Below, piece by piece: positions 42,035 through 50,588 of a stretch of DNA of 64,000 nt. The notes beneath the pieces are model-generated. The model was not told the origin of the DNA. It did not search any database and was given only the letters and a program-made list of their open reading frames with translations. Location of the stretch: assembly GCF_000419765.1 (NCBI RefSeq), contig NZ_ATTQ01000016.1:82481-146480 (forward strand), given 5' to 3'. Within the stretch, counting starts at the first letter, position 1; every line of letters starts with the position of its first letter. This DNA comes from Rhizobium mongolense USDA 1844. Its GTDB lineage: Bacteria; Pseudomonadota; Alphaproteobacteria; Rhizobiales; Rhizobiaceae. Made by a program: the position numbers and the translations under genes.

Positions 42035-43147
42035 ATGACAGCGCGCAATCTTTTCCTGCTGCCGGGCGACGGCATCGGTCCCGAGGCAATGGACGAGGTC
42101 CGCAAGATCATTGCTTACATGAACGAGGCGATGAACGCCGGCTTCGTTATTGGTGAAGGCCTCGTCGGCGGCAGTGCCTACGATGCGCACGGCGCGGCCA
42201 TCTCCGAAGACGACATGAAAAAGGCGCTGGCGGCAGATGCCGTTCTCTTTGGTGCAGTCGGCGGTCCGAAATGGGACAGCGTGCCTTATGAAGTGCGCCC
42301 GGAAGCGGGCCTTCTGCGCCTGCGCAAGGACTTGGAACTCTTCGCAAATCTGCGCCCGGCAATCTGCTATCCGGCGCTTGCCTCCGCCTCCTCCCTGAAG
42401 CCGGAACTTGTCGAAGGTCTCGACATTCTCATCATTCGCGAGCTGACGGGGGGCGTCTATTTCGGCGAGCCGAAAGAGATTATCGATCTTGGCAACGGCC
42501 AGAAACGCGGCATCGATACGCAGGTCTACGACACTTACGAAATCGAACGCATTGCCGGCGTCGCCTTCGAAATGGCCCGAACCCGTCAAAACCGTGTCTG
42601 CTCCATGGAAAAGCGCAACGTCATGAAGTCCGGCGTGCTCTGGAACCAGGTCGTGACCGAGACACACAAGGCAAAATATTCCGACGTCCAGCTGGAGCAT
42701 ATGCTGGCCGATGCCGGCGGCATGCAGCTGGTACGTCAGCCTAAGCAGTTCGATGTCATCGTCACCGACAACCTGTTCGGCGACATGCTTTCCGACGTTG
42801 CGGCGATGCTGACCGGCTCGCTTGGCATGCTGCCGTCTGCTTCTCTCGGTGCGCCGGATGGCAAGACAGGCAAACGCAAGGCGCTCTATGAACCGGTCCA
42901 CGGCTCCGCTCCCGACATCGCCGGCAAGGGCATCGCCAACCCGATTGCGATGATCGCCTCCTTCGCCATGTGCCTGCGTTATTCCTTTAACCTCGTGAAG
43001 GAAGCCGACAATCTCGAGAAGGCGATCGCCAACGTTCTCGACAAGGGTATCCGCACGGCCGACATCATGGCCGAAGGCGCCAAGAAGGTTGGAACTGTTG
43101 AAATGGGCCAGGCGATCCTTGCCGAGTTCAAGACACTTTCTGCCTGA
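42035..43147 (+). CDS. leuB: 3-isopropylmalate dehydrogenase
   Basis: 370 residues, NAD-dependent oxidative decarboxylation in leucine synthesis. LFLLPGDGIGPEAMDEV, IIRELTGGVYFGEP, CSMEKRNVMKSGVLWNQV and VTDNLFGDMLSDVAAML are the expected active-site and metal-binding segments. GGAGG precedes the ATG. A parS-like sequence and a terminator follow the stop. Confidence 0.97.
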   Translation: MTARNLFLLPGDGIGPEAMDEVRKIIAYMNEAMNAGFVIGEGLVGGSAYDAHGAAISEDDMKKALAADAVLFGAVGGPKWDSVPYEVRPEAGLLRLRKDLELFANLRPAICYPALASASSLKPELVEGLDILIIRELTGGVYFGEPKEIIDLGNGQKRGIDTQVYDTYEIERIAGVAFEMARTRQNRVCSMEKRNVMKSGVLWNQVVTETHKAKYSDVQLEHMLADAGGMQLVRQPKQFDVIVTDNLFGDMLSDVAAMLTGSLGMLPSASLGAPDGKTGKRKALYEPVHGSAPDIAGKGIANPIAMIASFAMCLRYSFNLVKEADNLEKAIANVLDKGIRTADIMAEGAKKVGTVEMGQAILAEFKTLSA

Positions 43148-43163
43148 TATTTCACGTGAAACG
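43148..43163. other. parS-like 16-mer
   Basis: The 16 bases TATTTCACGTGAAACG match the ParB-binding consensus TGTTTCACGTGAAACA at 14 positions, with a perfect central 12-bp palindrome TTTCACGTGAAA. It starts one base after the leuB stop and lies before the leuB terminator. Origin-proximal parS sites are typical of chromosomes with ParABS. Binding is unproven. Confidence 0.55.
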
Positions 43164-43170
43164 CTTTTCC

Positions 43171-43204
43171 GCCCTTCGTATCTATCGGTACGGAGGGCTT
43201 TTTA
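43171..43204 (+). terminator. Rho-independent terminator after leuB
   Basis: GCCCTTCGTA (43171-43180) pairs with TACGGAGGGC (43189-43198), one G-T pair, followed by TTTTTA. Confidence 0.85.
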
Positions 43205-43271
43205 TTGACGGTATCAGCCCCGGTTCCTATGTCCTGAAAAACGACGAAGGGCAAAACGACGAAGGGATGGA

Positions 43272-44030
43272 ATGAAGAATACCGCCGATCACAGACCAGG
43301 CTGCCGGTCCTATCTGGGCAAGCGCTACGACGCCCGACGCATGATCCATCGCAGAGTTCCCTGGAAGGCGTTCACGCTTTCCGCGATCAATGTGGTCGCC
43401 ATTGCCTTTTTTGTCTTCGACAGGCCGCTCGGACAGGCAGCGAAAAGCCTCTCGCCTCCCTTGGTGTCGATCGCCGGCGACGTAACGGACATCGGCCGCC
43501 TTGCTTGGATCCTTGCGGGGCTTTGCACCATTCTCGCCACCGGTTACGCCGTTCGCCGGCGCCTTTGGAAAGTCCGCCGTCAATTCCGCATGGTCTATTT
43601 CGTCCAGATGACAGCCTATGTCGGGCTCTCCGTCATCCTGGCCAGTGTCTGTGCCAACACTTTGAAATTTTTGATCGGGCGGGCGCGTCCGCTCATCTAT
43701 GAGCAGGAGGGCATTTTCAGTTTCTCGCCCTTGAACATGAATTTCCTGCATCAAAGCTTCCCCTCAGGTCATTCGGCCAATATCGGCGCGCTCTTTGTGG
43801 CACTCATCCTCCTTTTTCCGCACGTCAGGCTCATTTTCATAGGTATCGGGCTCTGGCTCGGTGCAACCCGCATCATCATCGGCGTCCACTATCCGAGCGA
43901 TGTCGTAGCAGGACTGGCACTCGGCGCCTGGCTTGCATTTGCCGTCTCAATCCTTTTTGCCCGCTTCGGTCTGGTCTTTGCCGTCGGTCGCGAAGGCTGG
44001 CCCGTGCCACGGCTCAGCAGGCTTATTTGA
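43272..44030 (+). CDS. PAP2-family membrane phosphatase
   Basis: 252 residues with about six membrane segments. The three PAP2 phosphatase motifs are intact: KFLIGRARP, PSGHSAN and TRIIIGVHYPSD (R and H catalytic). Such enzymes remove phosphate from undecaprenyl pyrophosphate, phosphatidylglycerophosphate or lipid A; LpxE-like activity is possible in rhizobia but cannot be told apart here. The ATG is preceded by GAAGGGATGG. Confidence 0.92.
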   Translation: MKNTADHRPGCRSYLGKRYDARRMIHRRVPWKAFTLSAINVVAIAFFVFDRPLGQAAKSLSPPLVSIAGDVTDIGRLAWILAGLCTILATGYAVRRRLWKVRRQFRMVYFVQMTAYVGLSVILASVCANTLKFLIGRARPLIYEQEGIFSFSPLNMNFLHQSFPSGHSANIGALFVALILLFPHVRLIFIGIGLWLGATRIIIGVHYPSDVVAGLALGAWLAFAVSILFARFGLVFAVGREGWPVPRLSRLI

Positions 44031-44206
44031 GCCTCTGCTCAAAAACTGTCGTTACCGTGTGCTGTCGTTGTGCTGTTCCTAAGCACTTTTTGAACGGATG
44101 ATCTTTCGATGCAGCCACGGATGACCGCGATCGTCTGTTCGCGCTACGGCTCTCTTCAACCCGGGTCCCGACGGATAGCCGACGCCGAAAGGGCTTCTGC
44201 GGATAT

Positions 44207-44237
44207 AAAAAACCCGGCGCCGTTAGAGGCGCCGGGT
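44207..44237 (-). terminator. Rho-independent terminator of the MHS transporter
   Basis: ACCCGGCGCC (44212-44221) and GGCGCCGGGT (44228-44237) form a perfect stem with a 6-base loop; on the minus strand it is followed by T residues (44207-44212). Confidence 0.92.
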
Positions 44238-44264
44238 CCCGTTTCTCAATTCTGATGGTTTGCC

Positions 44265-46151
44265 TCAGTCCATCGTGCGGATATCGCGGTCCTTGGTTTC
44301 CGGCAGGAAAATCATGCCGATGACCAAGGTGATGCCCGCAAAGATGATCGGGTACCAAAGACCGTAATAGATGTCGCCCTTGAAGGCGCTCATGGCGAAG
44401 GCGGTTGCCGGAAGCAGACCACCGAACCAGCCGTTGCCGATGTGATAGGGCAGCGACATGCCGGTATAGCGGATCCGGGTCGGGAAGAGCTCGACCAAAA
44501 GGGCAGCGATCGGCCCGTAGACCATCGTCACGTAGATGACGAGGACGGTCAGGACAGCGATGACGCCCACCCAGTTGAGCCTTGCCGGATCGGCAACCAT
44601 GGTGAAAGTACCACCGTTGGCGACCGTGTAGACAGCCATGTCGGTGACGCCCTTGGCCTCGTCGGCTGTCAGCAGCTTGTCGGTCACGAGCTTGGAGGCC
44701 GGGACGGTCTCCTTCTGACCTGCACGAACCGCATCAGCATTGAGAGCCAGCTCCGGATTGGCGGCGATAAAGGCATCGAGCTTTGATTCCGGAACCTTGG
44801 CCGCACCGCGAACCAGGGGGTAGCCAGCATCGCGAAGCGCGATGTTGATGCCCTTTTCGAAGGCGCCGTTCATGGCTTTCGCCTTGTCGCCAGCGGCAGC
44901 GGCATCATAGCTGCTAATCGTGTCGTCGGCGATTTTAACCGTGGCGGCTGAACCGGCGGCGCCGCTGACGACATCATAGGGCACCGAATTCTTCGTCAGG
45001 AATGACGTGGCGATATCGCATGAAGTGGTAAACTTCGCGGTACCGGTCGGGTTGAACTGGAACTTGCAATCGCCCGGTGCCGCGGTGACCGTTGCGCGGA
45101 TCGTGGCTTGCGCCTCTGCAAGCGCCGGATTGGCGAAATTGGTCAGAGCTTTGAACAGCGGGAAGTAAGTCACAATGGCGAGCAGGAGGCCGGCCATGAT
45201 GATCGGCTTGCGACCGATCTTGTCGGAAAGCCAGCCGAAGAAAACGAAGAAGCCGGTGCCGAGCAACAACGATGCAGCGACCATCAGGTTGGTCGACTGC
45301 GCGTCCACTTTCAGGATGTTCTGCAGGAAGAACAGCGCGTAGAACTGACCGCAATACCAGACGACGGCCTGCCCCATGACGGCGCCAAAGAGCGCAAGCA
45401 GCGCCACCTTAGCGTTGCGCCACTGGCCGAAGGCTTCCGTCAGCGGTGCCTTCGAACCCTTGCCCTCGGCCTTCATCTTCTGGAATGCCGGGGACTCGTT
45501 CATCTTCAGACGGATCCAGACGGAAACGCCGAGCAGCACGACCGAGACGAGGAACGGAATACGCCAGCCCCAGGCGGCGAAATCGGCGGCGCCGAGCATG
45601 GACTGGACGAAGAGAATGATCAGCAGCGAAAGGAACAGGCCGAGTGTTGCCGTCGTCTGGATCCATGACGTGAAGAAGCCGCGCCGGCCATGCGGCGCAT
45701 GTTCGGCCACATAGGTCGCTGCACCACCGTATTCACCGCCGAGCGCCAAGCCCTGCAGCAGGCGGAGACCGACCAGGATGATCGGAGCTGCAATACCGAT
45801 CGACGCCGCGCCCGGAAGGATACCGACGAGGAAGGTCGACAGACCCATGATCAGGATCGTGATCAGGAAGGTATATTTACGGCCGACCAGATCGCCGAGG
45901 CGGCCGAAGACCAATGCGCCGAACGGGCGCACCAGGAAACCCGCTGCAAAGGCGAGCAGCGCGAAGATGTTTCGCGTCGTTTCCGGATACTGGCTGAAAA
46001 AGGTAGCGCCGATATAGGTGGCGAGTGAACCGTAAAGATAGAAGTCATACCATTCGAAAACAGTCCCGAGCGACGAGGCGAAGATGACCTTCTTCTCCTC
46101 GCCTGTCATCGGGCCGACCCTCGCGTCTCCGACGCTTGCGACATTTGCCAT
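44265..46151 (-). CDS. MHS-family MFS transporter with large periplasmic insert
   Basis: 628 residues of the metabolite:H+ symporter family (KgtP/ProP/ShiA group). GTVFEWYDFYLYG and LGDLVGRKYTFL are the family signatures and about 12 membrane segments are seen. Between segments 9 and 10 lies an insert of about 185 residues (340-524), on the periplasmic side, Ala-rich, with two cysteines (C362, C378) that could form a disulfide. Ordinary members are about 430-450 residues. The start ATG 46151 has GGAGGACA upstream; the open frame continues 18 codons further. Substrate unknown, probably an organic acid. Confidence 0.9.
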   Translation of the reverse strand: MANVASVGDARVGPMTGEEKKVIFASSLGTVFEWYDFYLYGSLATYIGATFFSQYPETTRNIFALLAFAAGFLVRPFGALVFGRLGDLVGRKYTFLITILIMGLSTFLVGILPGAASIGIAAPIILVGLRLLQGLALGGEYGGAATYVAEHAPHGRRGFFTSWIQTTATLGLFLSLLIILFVQSMLGAADFAAWGWRIPFLVSVVLLGVSVWIRLKMNESPAFQKMKAEGKGSKAPLTEAFGQWRNAKVALLALFGAVMGQAVVWYCGQFYALFFLQNILKVDAQSTNLMVAASLLLGTGFFVFFGWLSDKIGRKPIIMAGLLLAIVTYFPLFKALTNFANPALAEAQATIRATVTAAPGDCKFQFNPTGTAKFTTSCDIATSFLTKNSVPYDVVSGAAGSAATVKIADDTISSYDAAAAGDKAKAMNGAFEKGINIALRDAGYPLVRGAAKVPESKLDAFIAANPELALNADAVRAGQKETVPASKLVTDKLLTADEAKGVTDMAVYTVANGGTFTMVADPARLNWVGVIAVLTVLVIYVTMVYGPIAALLVELFPTRIRYTGMSLPYHIGNGWFGGLLPATAFAMSAFKGDIYYGLWYPIIFAGITLVIGMIFLPETKDRDIRTMD

Positions 46152-46668
46152 TGTCTGTCCTCCACAGAGTGATAAGCAACGAGACGCGTCCCAAGCTCTC
46201 CTCAAAGCATCCTTGGACGCAACTCGCCTGACGAGAGTGTGACAGAAAAGGATTCGGAGAAAGAGAGCGGCTTTGGGATTATGACTTTAGTCTAATGCCT
46301 ATGCACAGATTGTCGCAGGTGAGGCTTTCTTCCGATTTGGGCCGAACCTCTGCCGAAGTTGCCCGACAGGAAGCAAGGTTGCAAAAACCTTGACTCCTGT
46401 GGAAAACCTTTTATGAGCAACGGCGGAAAGGAATATCCATGGTTCGCGACGAACACGCCATTGCCGCACGCAATGATCTGGCACCAGGTGCCGGGATGGA
46501 TATTGCTGTTCCGGTTTCTTCCAAAACCAAGGCCAAAACGACGACGAAAACCGTCTGACGTCTCTGGCCTGCCGCTCTCTCCCCGGCCCGGCTGGGGACA
46601 GGAAGCCGCGATCGTTTCGCGCCTTCCCCCTCACCGGACAAGAGGAGAGAAGAGAAAGAGAGCTTGAA
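46152..46668. other. Divergent intergenic region between MHS transporter and asd
   Basis: 517 bases without a supported gene; short frames overlap on both strands without start signals. A palindrome GACTTTAGTC lies at 46284-46293, about 133 bases upstream of the transporter start. The right part, next to asd, is GC-rich. Confidence 0.45.
46284..46293 (-). promoter_or_regulatory. GACTTTAGTC palindrome upstream of the transporter
   Basis: A 10-bp perfect palindrome in an AT-rich context (ATGACTTTAGTCTAAT), in the upstream region of the MHS transporter. The layout suits binding of a dimeric response regulator; I cannot name it. Confidence 0.35.
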
Positions 46669-47703
46669 ATGGGTTTCAAAGTTGCAGTTGCGGGAGCGAC
46701 CGGAAATGTGGGCCGGGAGATGCTCAACATCCTCTCGGAGCGCGGCTTCCCCGCCGACGAAGTCGTGGCGCTCGCCTCCGCGCGTTCGCAGGGTACGGAA
46801 GTTTCCTACGGCGACCGGACACTGAAGGTTTCCAATCTTGAGAACTACGATTTCTCCGACACTGACATCTGTCTGATGTCTGCGGGTGGCGAGGTGTCCA
46901 AGAAGTTCTCGCCGAAGATCGGCCAGCAGGGATGCGTCGTGATCGACAACTCCTCGGCCTGGCGCTACGATGCCGATGTGCCGCTGATCGTTCCGGAAGT
47001 GAACCCGGATGCCGTGACGCAGTTCACCAAGCGCAACATCATCGCCAACCCGAATTGCTCGACCGCACAGCTCGTCGTGGCTTTGAAGCCACTGCATGAC
47101 TTCGCCAAGATCAAGCGCGTTGTCGTCTCGACCTACCAGTCGGTTTCCGGCGCAGGCAAGGACGGCATGGACGAGCTCTTCAACCAGACACGCGCCGTCT
47201 TCGTTGCCGATCCGATCGAAAACAAGAAGTTCACGAAGCGCATCGCCTTCAATGTCATTCCCCATATCGACGTCTTCATGGAGGATGGCTACACCAAGGA
47301 AGAATGGAAGGTTCTAGCCGAGACCAAGAAGATGCTCGACCCGAAAATCAAGGTCACGTGCACGGCGGTACGCGTTCCGGTTTTCATCGGCCATTCGGAA
47401 TCGGTCAATATCGAGTTCGAAAACGAGATTACCGCCGATCAGGCGCGCGAGATCCTGCGTGACGCTCCAGGCTGCCTCGTCATCGATAAGCACGAAAACG
47501 GCGGCTATATCACGCCTTACGAATCTGCCGGCGAAGACGCGACTTATATTTCGCGCATCCGCGAAGATGCGACCGTCGAGAATGGCCTCAACATATGGGT
47601 GGTCTCAGACAACCTACGCAAGGGCGCTGCTCTCAATGCAATCCAGATTGCGGAGCTCCTCGTCAACCGCGGCCTCATCAAGCCACGCAAGAAGGCCGCC
47701 TGA
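46669..47703 (+). CDS. asd: Aspartate-semialdehyde dehydrogenase
   Basis: 344 residues. NADPH-dependent step leading to lysine, threonine, methionine and diaminopimelate. VAVAGATGNVGREMLNIL binds NADP; the catalytic Cys is in NPNCSTAQLVVALKPLH (C130); the His region is AVRVPVFIGHSESV. AGAGAAAGAGAG precedes the ATG. A terminator follows at 47732-47762. Confidence 0.97.
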   Translation: MGFKVAVAGATGNVGREMLNILSERGFPADEVVALASARSQGTEVSYGDRTLKVSNLENYDFSDTDICLMSAGGEVSKKFSPKIGQQGCVVIDNSSAWRYDADVPLIVPEVNPDAVTQFTKRNIIANPNCSTAQLVVALKPLHDFAKIKRVVVSTYQSVSGAGKDGMDELFNQTRAVFVADPIENKKFTKRIAFNVIPHIDVFMEDGYTKEEWKVLAETKKMLDPKIKVTCTAVRVPVFIGHSESVNIEFENEITADQAREILRDAPGCLVIDKHENGGYITPYESAGEDATYISRIREDATVENGLNIWVVSDNLRKGAALNAIQIAELLVNRGLIKPRKKAA

Positions 47704-47731
47704 TACCAAAAATTAACCATAATTTACTATC

Positions 47732-47762
47732 AGCCCCGCATATCGCCTGATTATGCGGGGCT
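47732..47762 (+). terminator. Terminator hairpin after asd
   Basis: AGCCCCGCATA (47732-47742) pairs perfectly with TATGCGGGGCT (47752-47762). The T tail is short, so its efficiency is uncertain. Confidence 0.75.
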
Positions 47763-47889
47763 TCCTACGAAAGCTGGCCGACGGCCATCAGGTTGCAAGA
47801 GCCCACCGAAAGGTGATCGTGACAAAATTATCTGCTGCTGGCATTCTCGCGCGGCGCCAAGCTTGTGCAGATCGAGATCGGGGTTTCTG

Positions 47890-48711
47890 ATGAGCATGAC
47901 AAAATTCTTTGTGGGAGTCGTCGCAGCGGCGAGTGTACTCTACGCTTTTCCGGCAGCGGCAAAGGCTGCCCAGTGCGGCAACAACAGCGCGGGTTTCCAA
48001 GCCTGGGTTGCCGACTTCAAGCAGGAAGCGGCCGCCAGCGGCGTCAGCCCATCGGTGCTGAACCGGGCCTTCGCCAATGTAAGCTATAATAAATCGACAA
48101 TCGCAGCCGACCGTGGCCAAAAGAGCTTCAAGCTGTCCTTTGACGCATTCATGAAGAAGCGGGGCGGCGCAACGATCATCTCCCGCGGCAGAAGCATGAA
48201 ACGCGCCAATCAAGGGCTCTTTGCCTCGATCGAAGGCCGCTACGGGGTTCCGGCCGGTCCGCTGATTGCGATCTGGGGAATGGAAACCGGCTTCGGCAGT
48301 TATATGGGCAATCAGCATACGCTGTCTGCCGTTTCGACGCTCGCTTACGACTGCCGCCGCTCGGATTATTTCACCGATCAGCTTTACGCCGCTCTGCAAC
48401 TTGTTTCCGAAGGCTATCTGAACCCGCAGGCTCGCGGCGCGGCGCATGGCGAAATCGGCCAGACGCAGTTCCTGCCGCGCAATGTGGTCCGTTTCGGAGC
48501 CGATGGCGACGGCAACGGCCGCATCGACATGGTTGGCTCGCGCGCTGATGCCCTGGCTTCGACGGCAAACTTCCTCAGAGGCCATGGCTGGCAGGCCGGC
48601 GCCGGTTATCAGCCAGGCGAAGCAAACTTTGCAGCAATCGCAGGCTGGAACGCCGCAACGGTCTACCAACAGGCAATCGCTTATATCGGCCAACAGATCG
48701 ACGGCCAGTGA
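47890..48711 (+). CDS. Lytic murein transglycosylase (MltB family)
   Basis: About 273 residues, GH103 family, cleaving peptidoglycan strands to anhydromuramic ends. A signal peptide ends near AKAAQC. The catalytic Glu is in IAIWGMETGFGSYMGN, and EIGQTQFLPRNVVRFG and DALASTANFLRGHGW are typical. The start is ATG 47890 (MSMTKFFVGV); a longer frame from 47863 lacks a better site. The mature Cys near the cleavage site is not in a clear lipobox. Confidence 0.92.
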   Translation: MSMTKFFVGVVAAASVLYAFPAAAKAAQCGNNSAGFQAWVADFKQEAAASGVSPSVLNRAFANVSYNKSTIAADRGQKSFKLSFDAFMKKRGGATIISRGRSMKRANQGLFASIEGRYGVPAGPLIAIWGMETGFGSYMGNQHTLSAVSTLAYDCRRSDYFTDQLYAALQLVSEGYLNPQARGAAHGEIGQTQFLPRNVVRFGADGDGNGRIDMVGSRADALASTANFLRGHGWQAGAGYQPGEANFAAIAGWNAATVYQQAIAYIGQQIDGQ

Positions 48712-48716
48712 GCTTC

Positions 48717-48745
48717 CCGCCCGGGAAGGTTATACTTCCGGGCGG
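48717..48745. terminator. Hairpin between convergent transglycosylase and carbonic anhydrase
   Basis: CCGCCCGGGAA pairs with TTCCGGGCGG with one bulged base and a short loop. It overlaps the stop of the carbonic anhydrase gene and could end either transcript. There is no clear T run. Confidence 0.4.
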
Positions 48746-49371
48746 ATAAAATCCCGCGTTTCCGCGTCCATCACCCATAATTCACCGGTCGAGATATCGA
48801 ACCAGGCTCCGTGCAGGGCGATCTTCCCTGCCTCTTCAAGCGCCTTGATATCCGGAAAACTTCTGAGGTTATTGAGCGAATTGCGGATCGAGACGCGCTC
48901 GAGCGCCGTCTGGCGCTCAGCGGCAGTCATCACGTCATTGCTTTGGATCTGCTCGGCAGCGGGCCGGACGAGCGACATCCAACGGCCAATGAAATCACCA
49001 GGCGACAGCGGTTCGGAATTGGGATCAAGTGCTGCGCGGATACCGCCGCAGCGGCCATGGCCCATGACGACGATGTCGGAAACCTTCAAGACCTGTACGG
49101 CGAATTCCAAAGCGGCAGACGTCGAGTGGAAATGGCCATCCGGCTCGTAAGGCGGCACCATGTTGGCGACGTTTCGGATGACGAAGAGCTCACCGGGGCC
49201 GGCGTCGAAGATAAGTTCCGGTGCTGCGCGCGAGTCCGAACAGGCAATGACCAGCGTATTCGGATTCTGACCGTTTTCAGCCAGCATCTTATAGCGGTCG
49301 CGGGCGTCAGCGTAACGCCCGTTCATGAAGTTGCGATAGCCGTCCAGAAGTGAAATTGGAAAACACTGCAT
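48730..49371 (-). CDS. Beta-class carbonic anhydrase
   Basis: 213 residues, converts CO2 and water to bicarbonate. Zinc ligands are in VIACSDSRAAPE (C44, with D46-R48 dyad) and VMGHGRCGGI (H105, C108). It has the longer form with SVRP-type linker MSLVRPAAEQIQ. The Shine-Dalgarno before ATG 49371 is weak, so the exact start is slightly uncertain. Confidence 0.94.
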   Translation of the reverse strand: MQCFPISLLDGYRNFMNGRYADARDRYKMLAENGQNPNTLVIACSDSRAAPELIFDAGPGELFVIRNVANMVPPYEPDGHFHSTSAALEFAVQVLKVSDIVVMGHGRCGGIRAALDPNSEPLSPGDFIGRWMSLVRPAAEQIQSNDVMTAAERQTALERVSIRNSLNNLRSFPDIKALEEAGKIALHGAWFDISTGELWVMDAETRDFIRPEV

Positions 49372-49440
49372 GACTGTCGATTAGCGCGCAGACGCCGCAA
49401 GATCAACTGCTGCGCATGCGAAATGCGCAAACTGGCGCCG

Positions 49441-50319
49441 CTAACTCTTCTTCCGTTGGGCGGGATGCATGAGGCGGCGCATCTGCACCATGGCCATCGG
49501 TGTCGAGAGGCTTGATGCATCGCTTGCGAGCGTAAGCTCATCGCTGCCGCGTTTGACCGCACGCACCAGCACTTCATAGACGCTGGCTGTTGCAAGCTGC
49601 AACGCCTTTTCGTCGTCCATCCCGGAAAGGAGCCGCGAGAGGAAGACGGCCGCCAGCAGGTCGCCCAGTCCATTCGGCGGCTTGTCGACGACACGATGCT
49701 CGGCAAGCAGAGCATGGCGGCCGGAAAGATAGAGATTTCCGGTGCCGCCAGCCATCATCGCAACAGCGGAGGTGACAAGCATGCGGGGAGGGCCGAGCGA
49801 CAAAGCAGCCTCCATCACAGCTGTATTGTCCTCCAACGGTGCGCCCACCATCCAGGCCAGCTCATAGCGGTTGGGTGTCGCCAACGACGCAAGCGGGATC
49901 AGATGGTCGCGGATCGCCTCCGCTGTCGCTTCGGGCACATAGAGGCCACCCAGATCGCCCATTACCGGATCGCAGACATAAAACAGCTCGGGGTTCTTTT
50001 CACGCAATGCGCTGACCAGACGGGCGACAGAACTAGCCTGGGCAGCGTTTCCGAAATAGCCAGACAAAACCGCCTTCACTTCTCCAACCCATGGCGCACG
50101 GATGAGATCATCGATAGCGGCATCGAAATCGGCCTCTGCAAAAGTGAGCCGGGTCGAACGGCCATGACCGGGATGCCAGGGCAGAATGATCGTCGGCAGT
50201 GCCCAGACCTGATGGCCGAGCGTCTCAAGCGCGAAGACGGCGGCACGATTGCCGACCGAACCGCGAACGACATGGCTGGAGATGACGATTACCGTTCCTG
50301 CAGCACTATTATCCGGCAT
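49441..50319 (-). CDS. pdxY: Pyridoxal kinase
   Basis: 292 residues, ribokinase-like (PfkB) family, phosphorylating pyridoxal in the B6 salvage pathway. SHVVRGSVGNRAAVFALETLGH at the N-terminus and DPVMGDLGGLYVPEA plus NGLGDLLAAVFLSRL (anion hole and catalytic Asp) are visible. Some related kinases use pyridoxine or hydroxymethylpyrimidine; PdxY fits best. Single gene, 69 bases upstream of the carbonic anhydrase start. Confidence 0.93.
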   Translation of the reverse strand: MPDNSAAGTVIVISSHVVRGSVGNRAAVFALETLGHQVWALPTIILPWHPGHGRSTRLTFAEADFDAAIDDLIRAPWVGEVKAVLSGYFGNAAQASSVARLVSALREKNPELFYVCDPVMGDLGGLYVPEATAEAIRDHLIPLASLATPNRYELAWMVGAPLEDNTAVMEAALSLGPPRMLVTSAVAMMAGGTGNLYLSGRHALLAEHRVVDKPPNGLGDLLAAVFLSRLLSGMDDEKALQLATASVYEVLVRAVKRGSDELTLASDASSLSTPMAMVQMRRLMHPAQRKKS

Positions 50320-50588
50320 AGTTTTTTAAACCCTGAATTCGATGCGCTGTTGATCGTCCTTTTGCCGCGCAGCTGTCAACCATTCTTCATCCATGCGTGG
50401 AAATCTCGGCGAGCCGAAAAAATCCAGGACCAGCCTGCGCTTTGCTGGAATCGGAGAATCCTCTGAAATTTTACTGAAACAAGGTCAAAAACGCACAAAA
50501 ACTGCCAAGGCGAAGGCTCTTTTAGGGGTTTTTTCGACAATTCTTCTGCTAACTTGCGGCAAATCACACAAATCGGGGACTGTCTTCA

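Noticed and set aside
41960..42901. Open frame of 313 codons on the minus strand
   Set aside because: Antisense to leuB; no recognisable protein.
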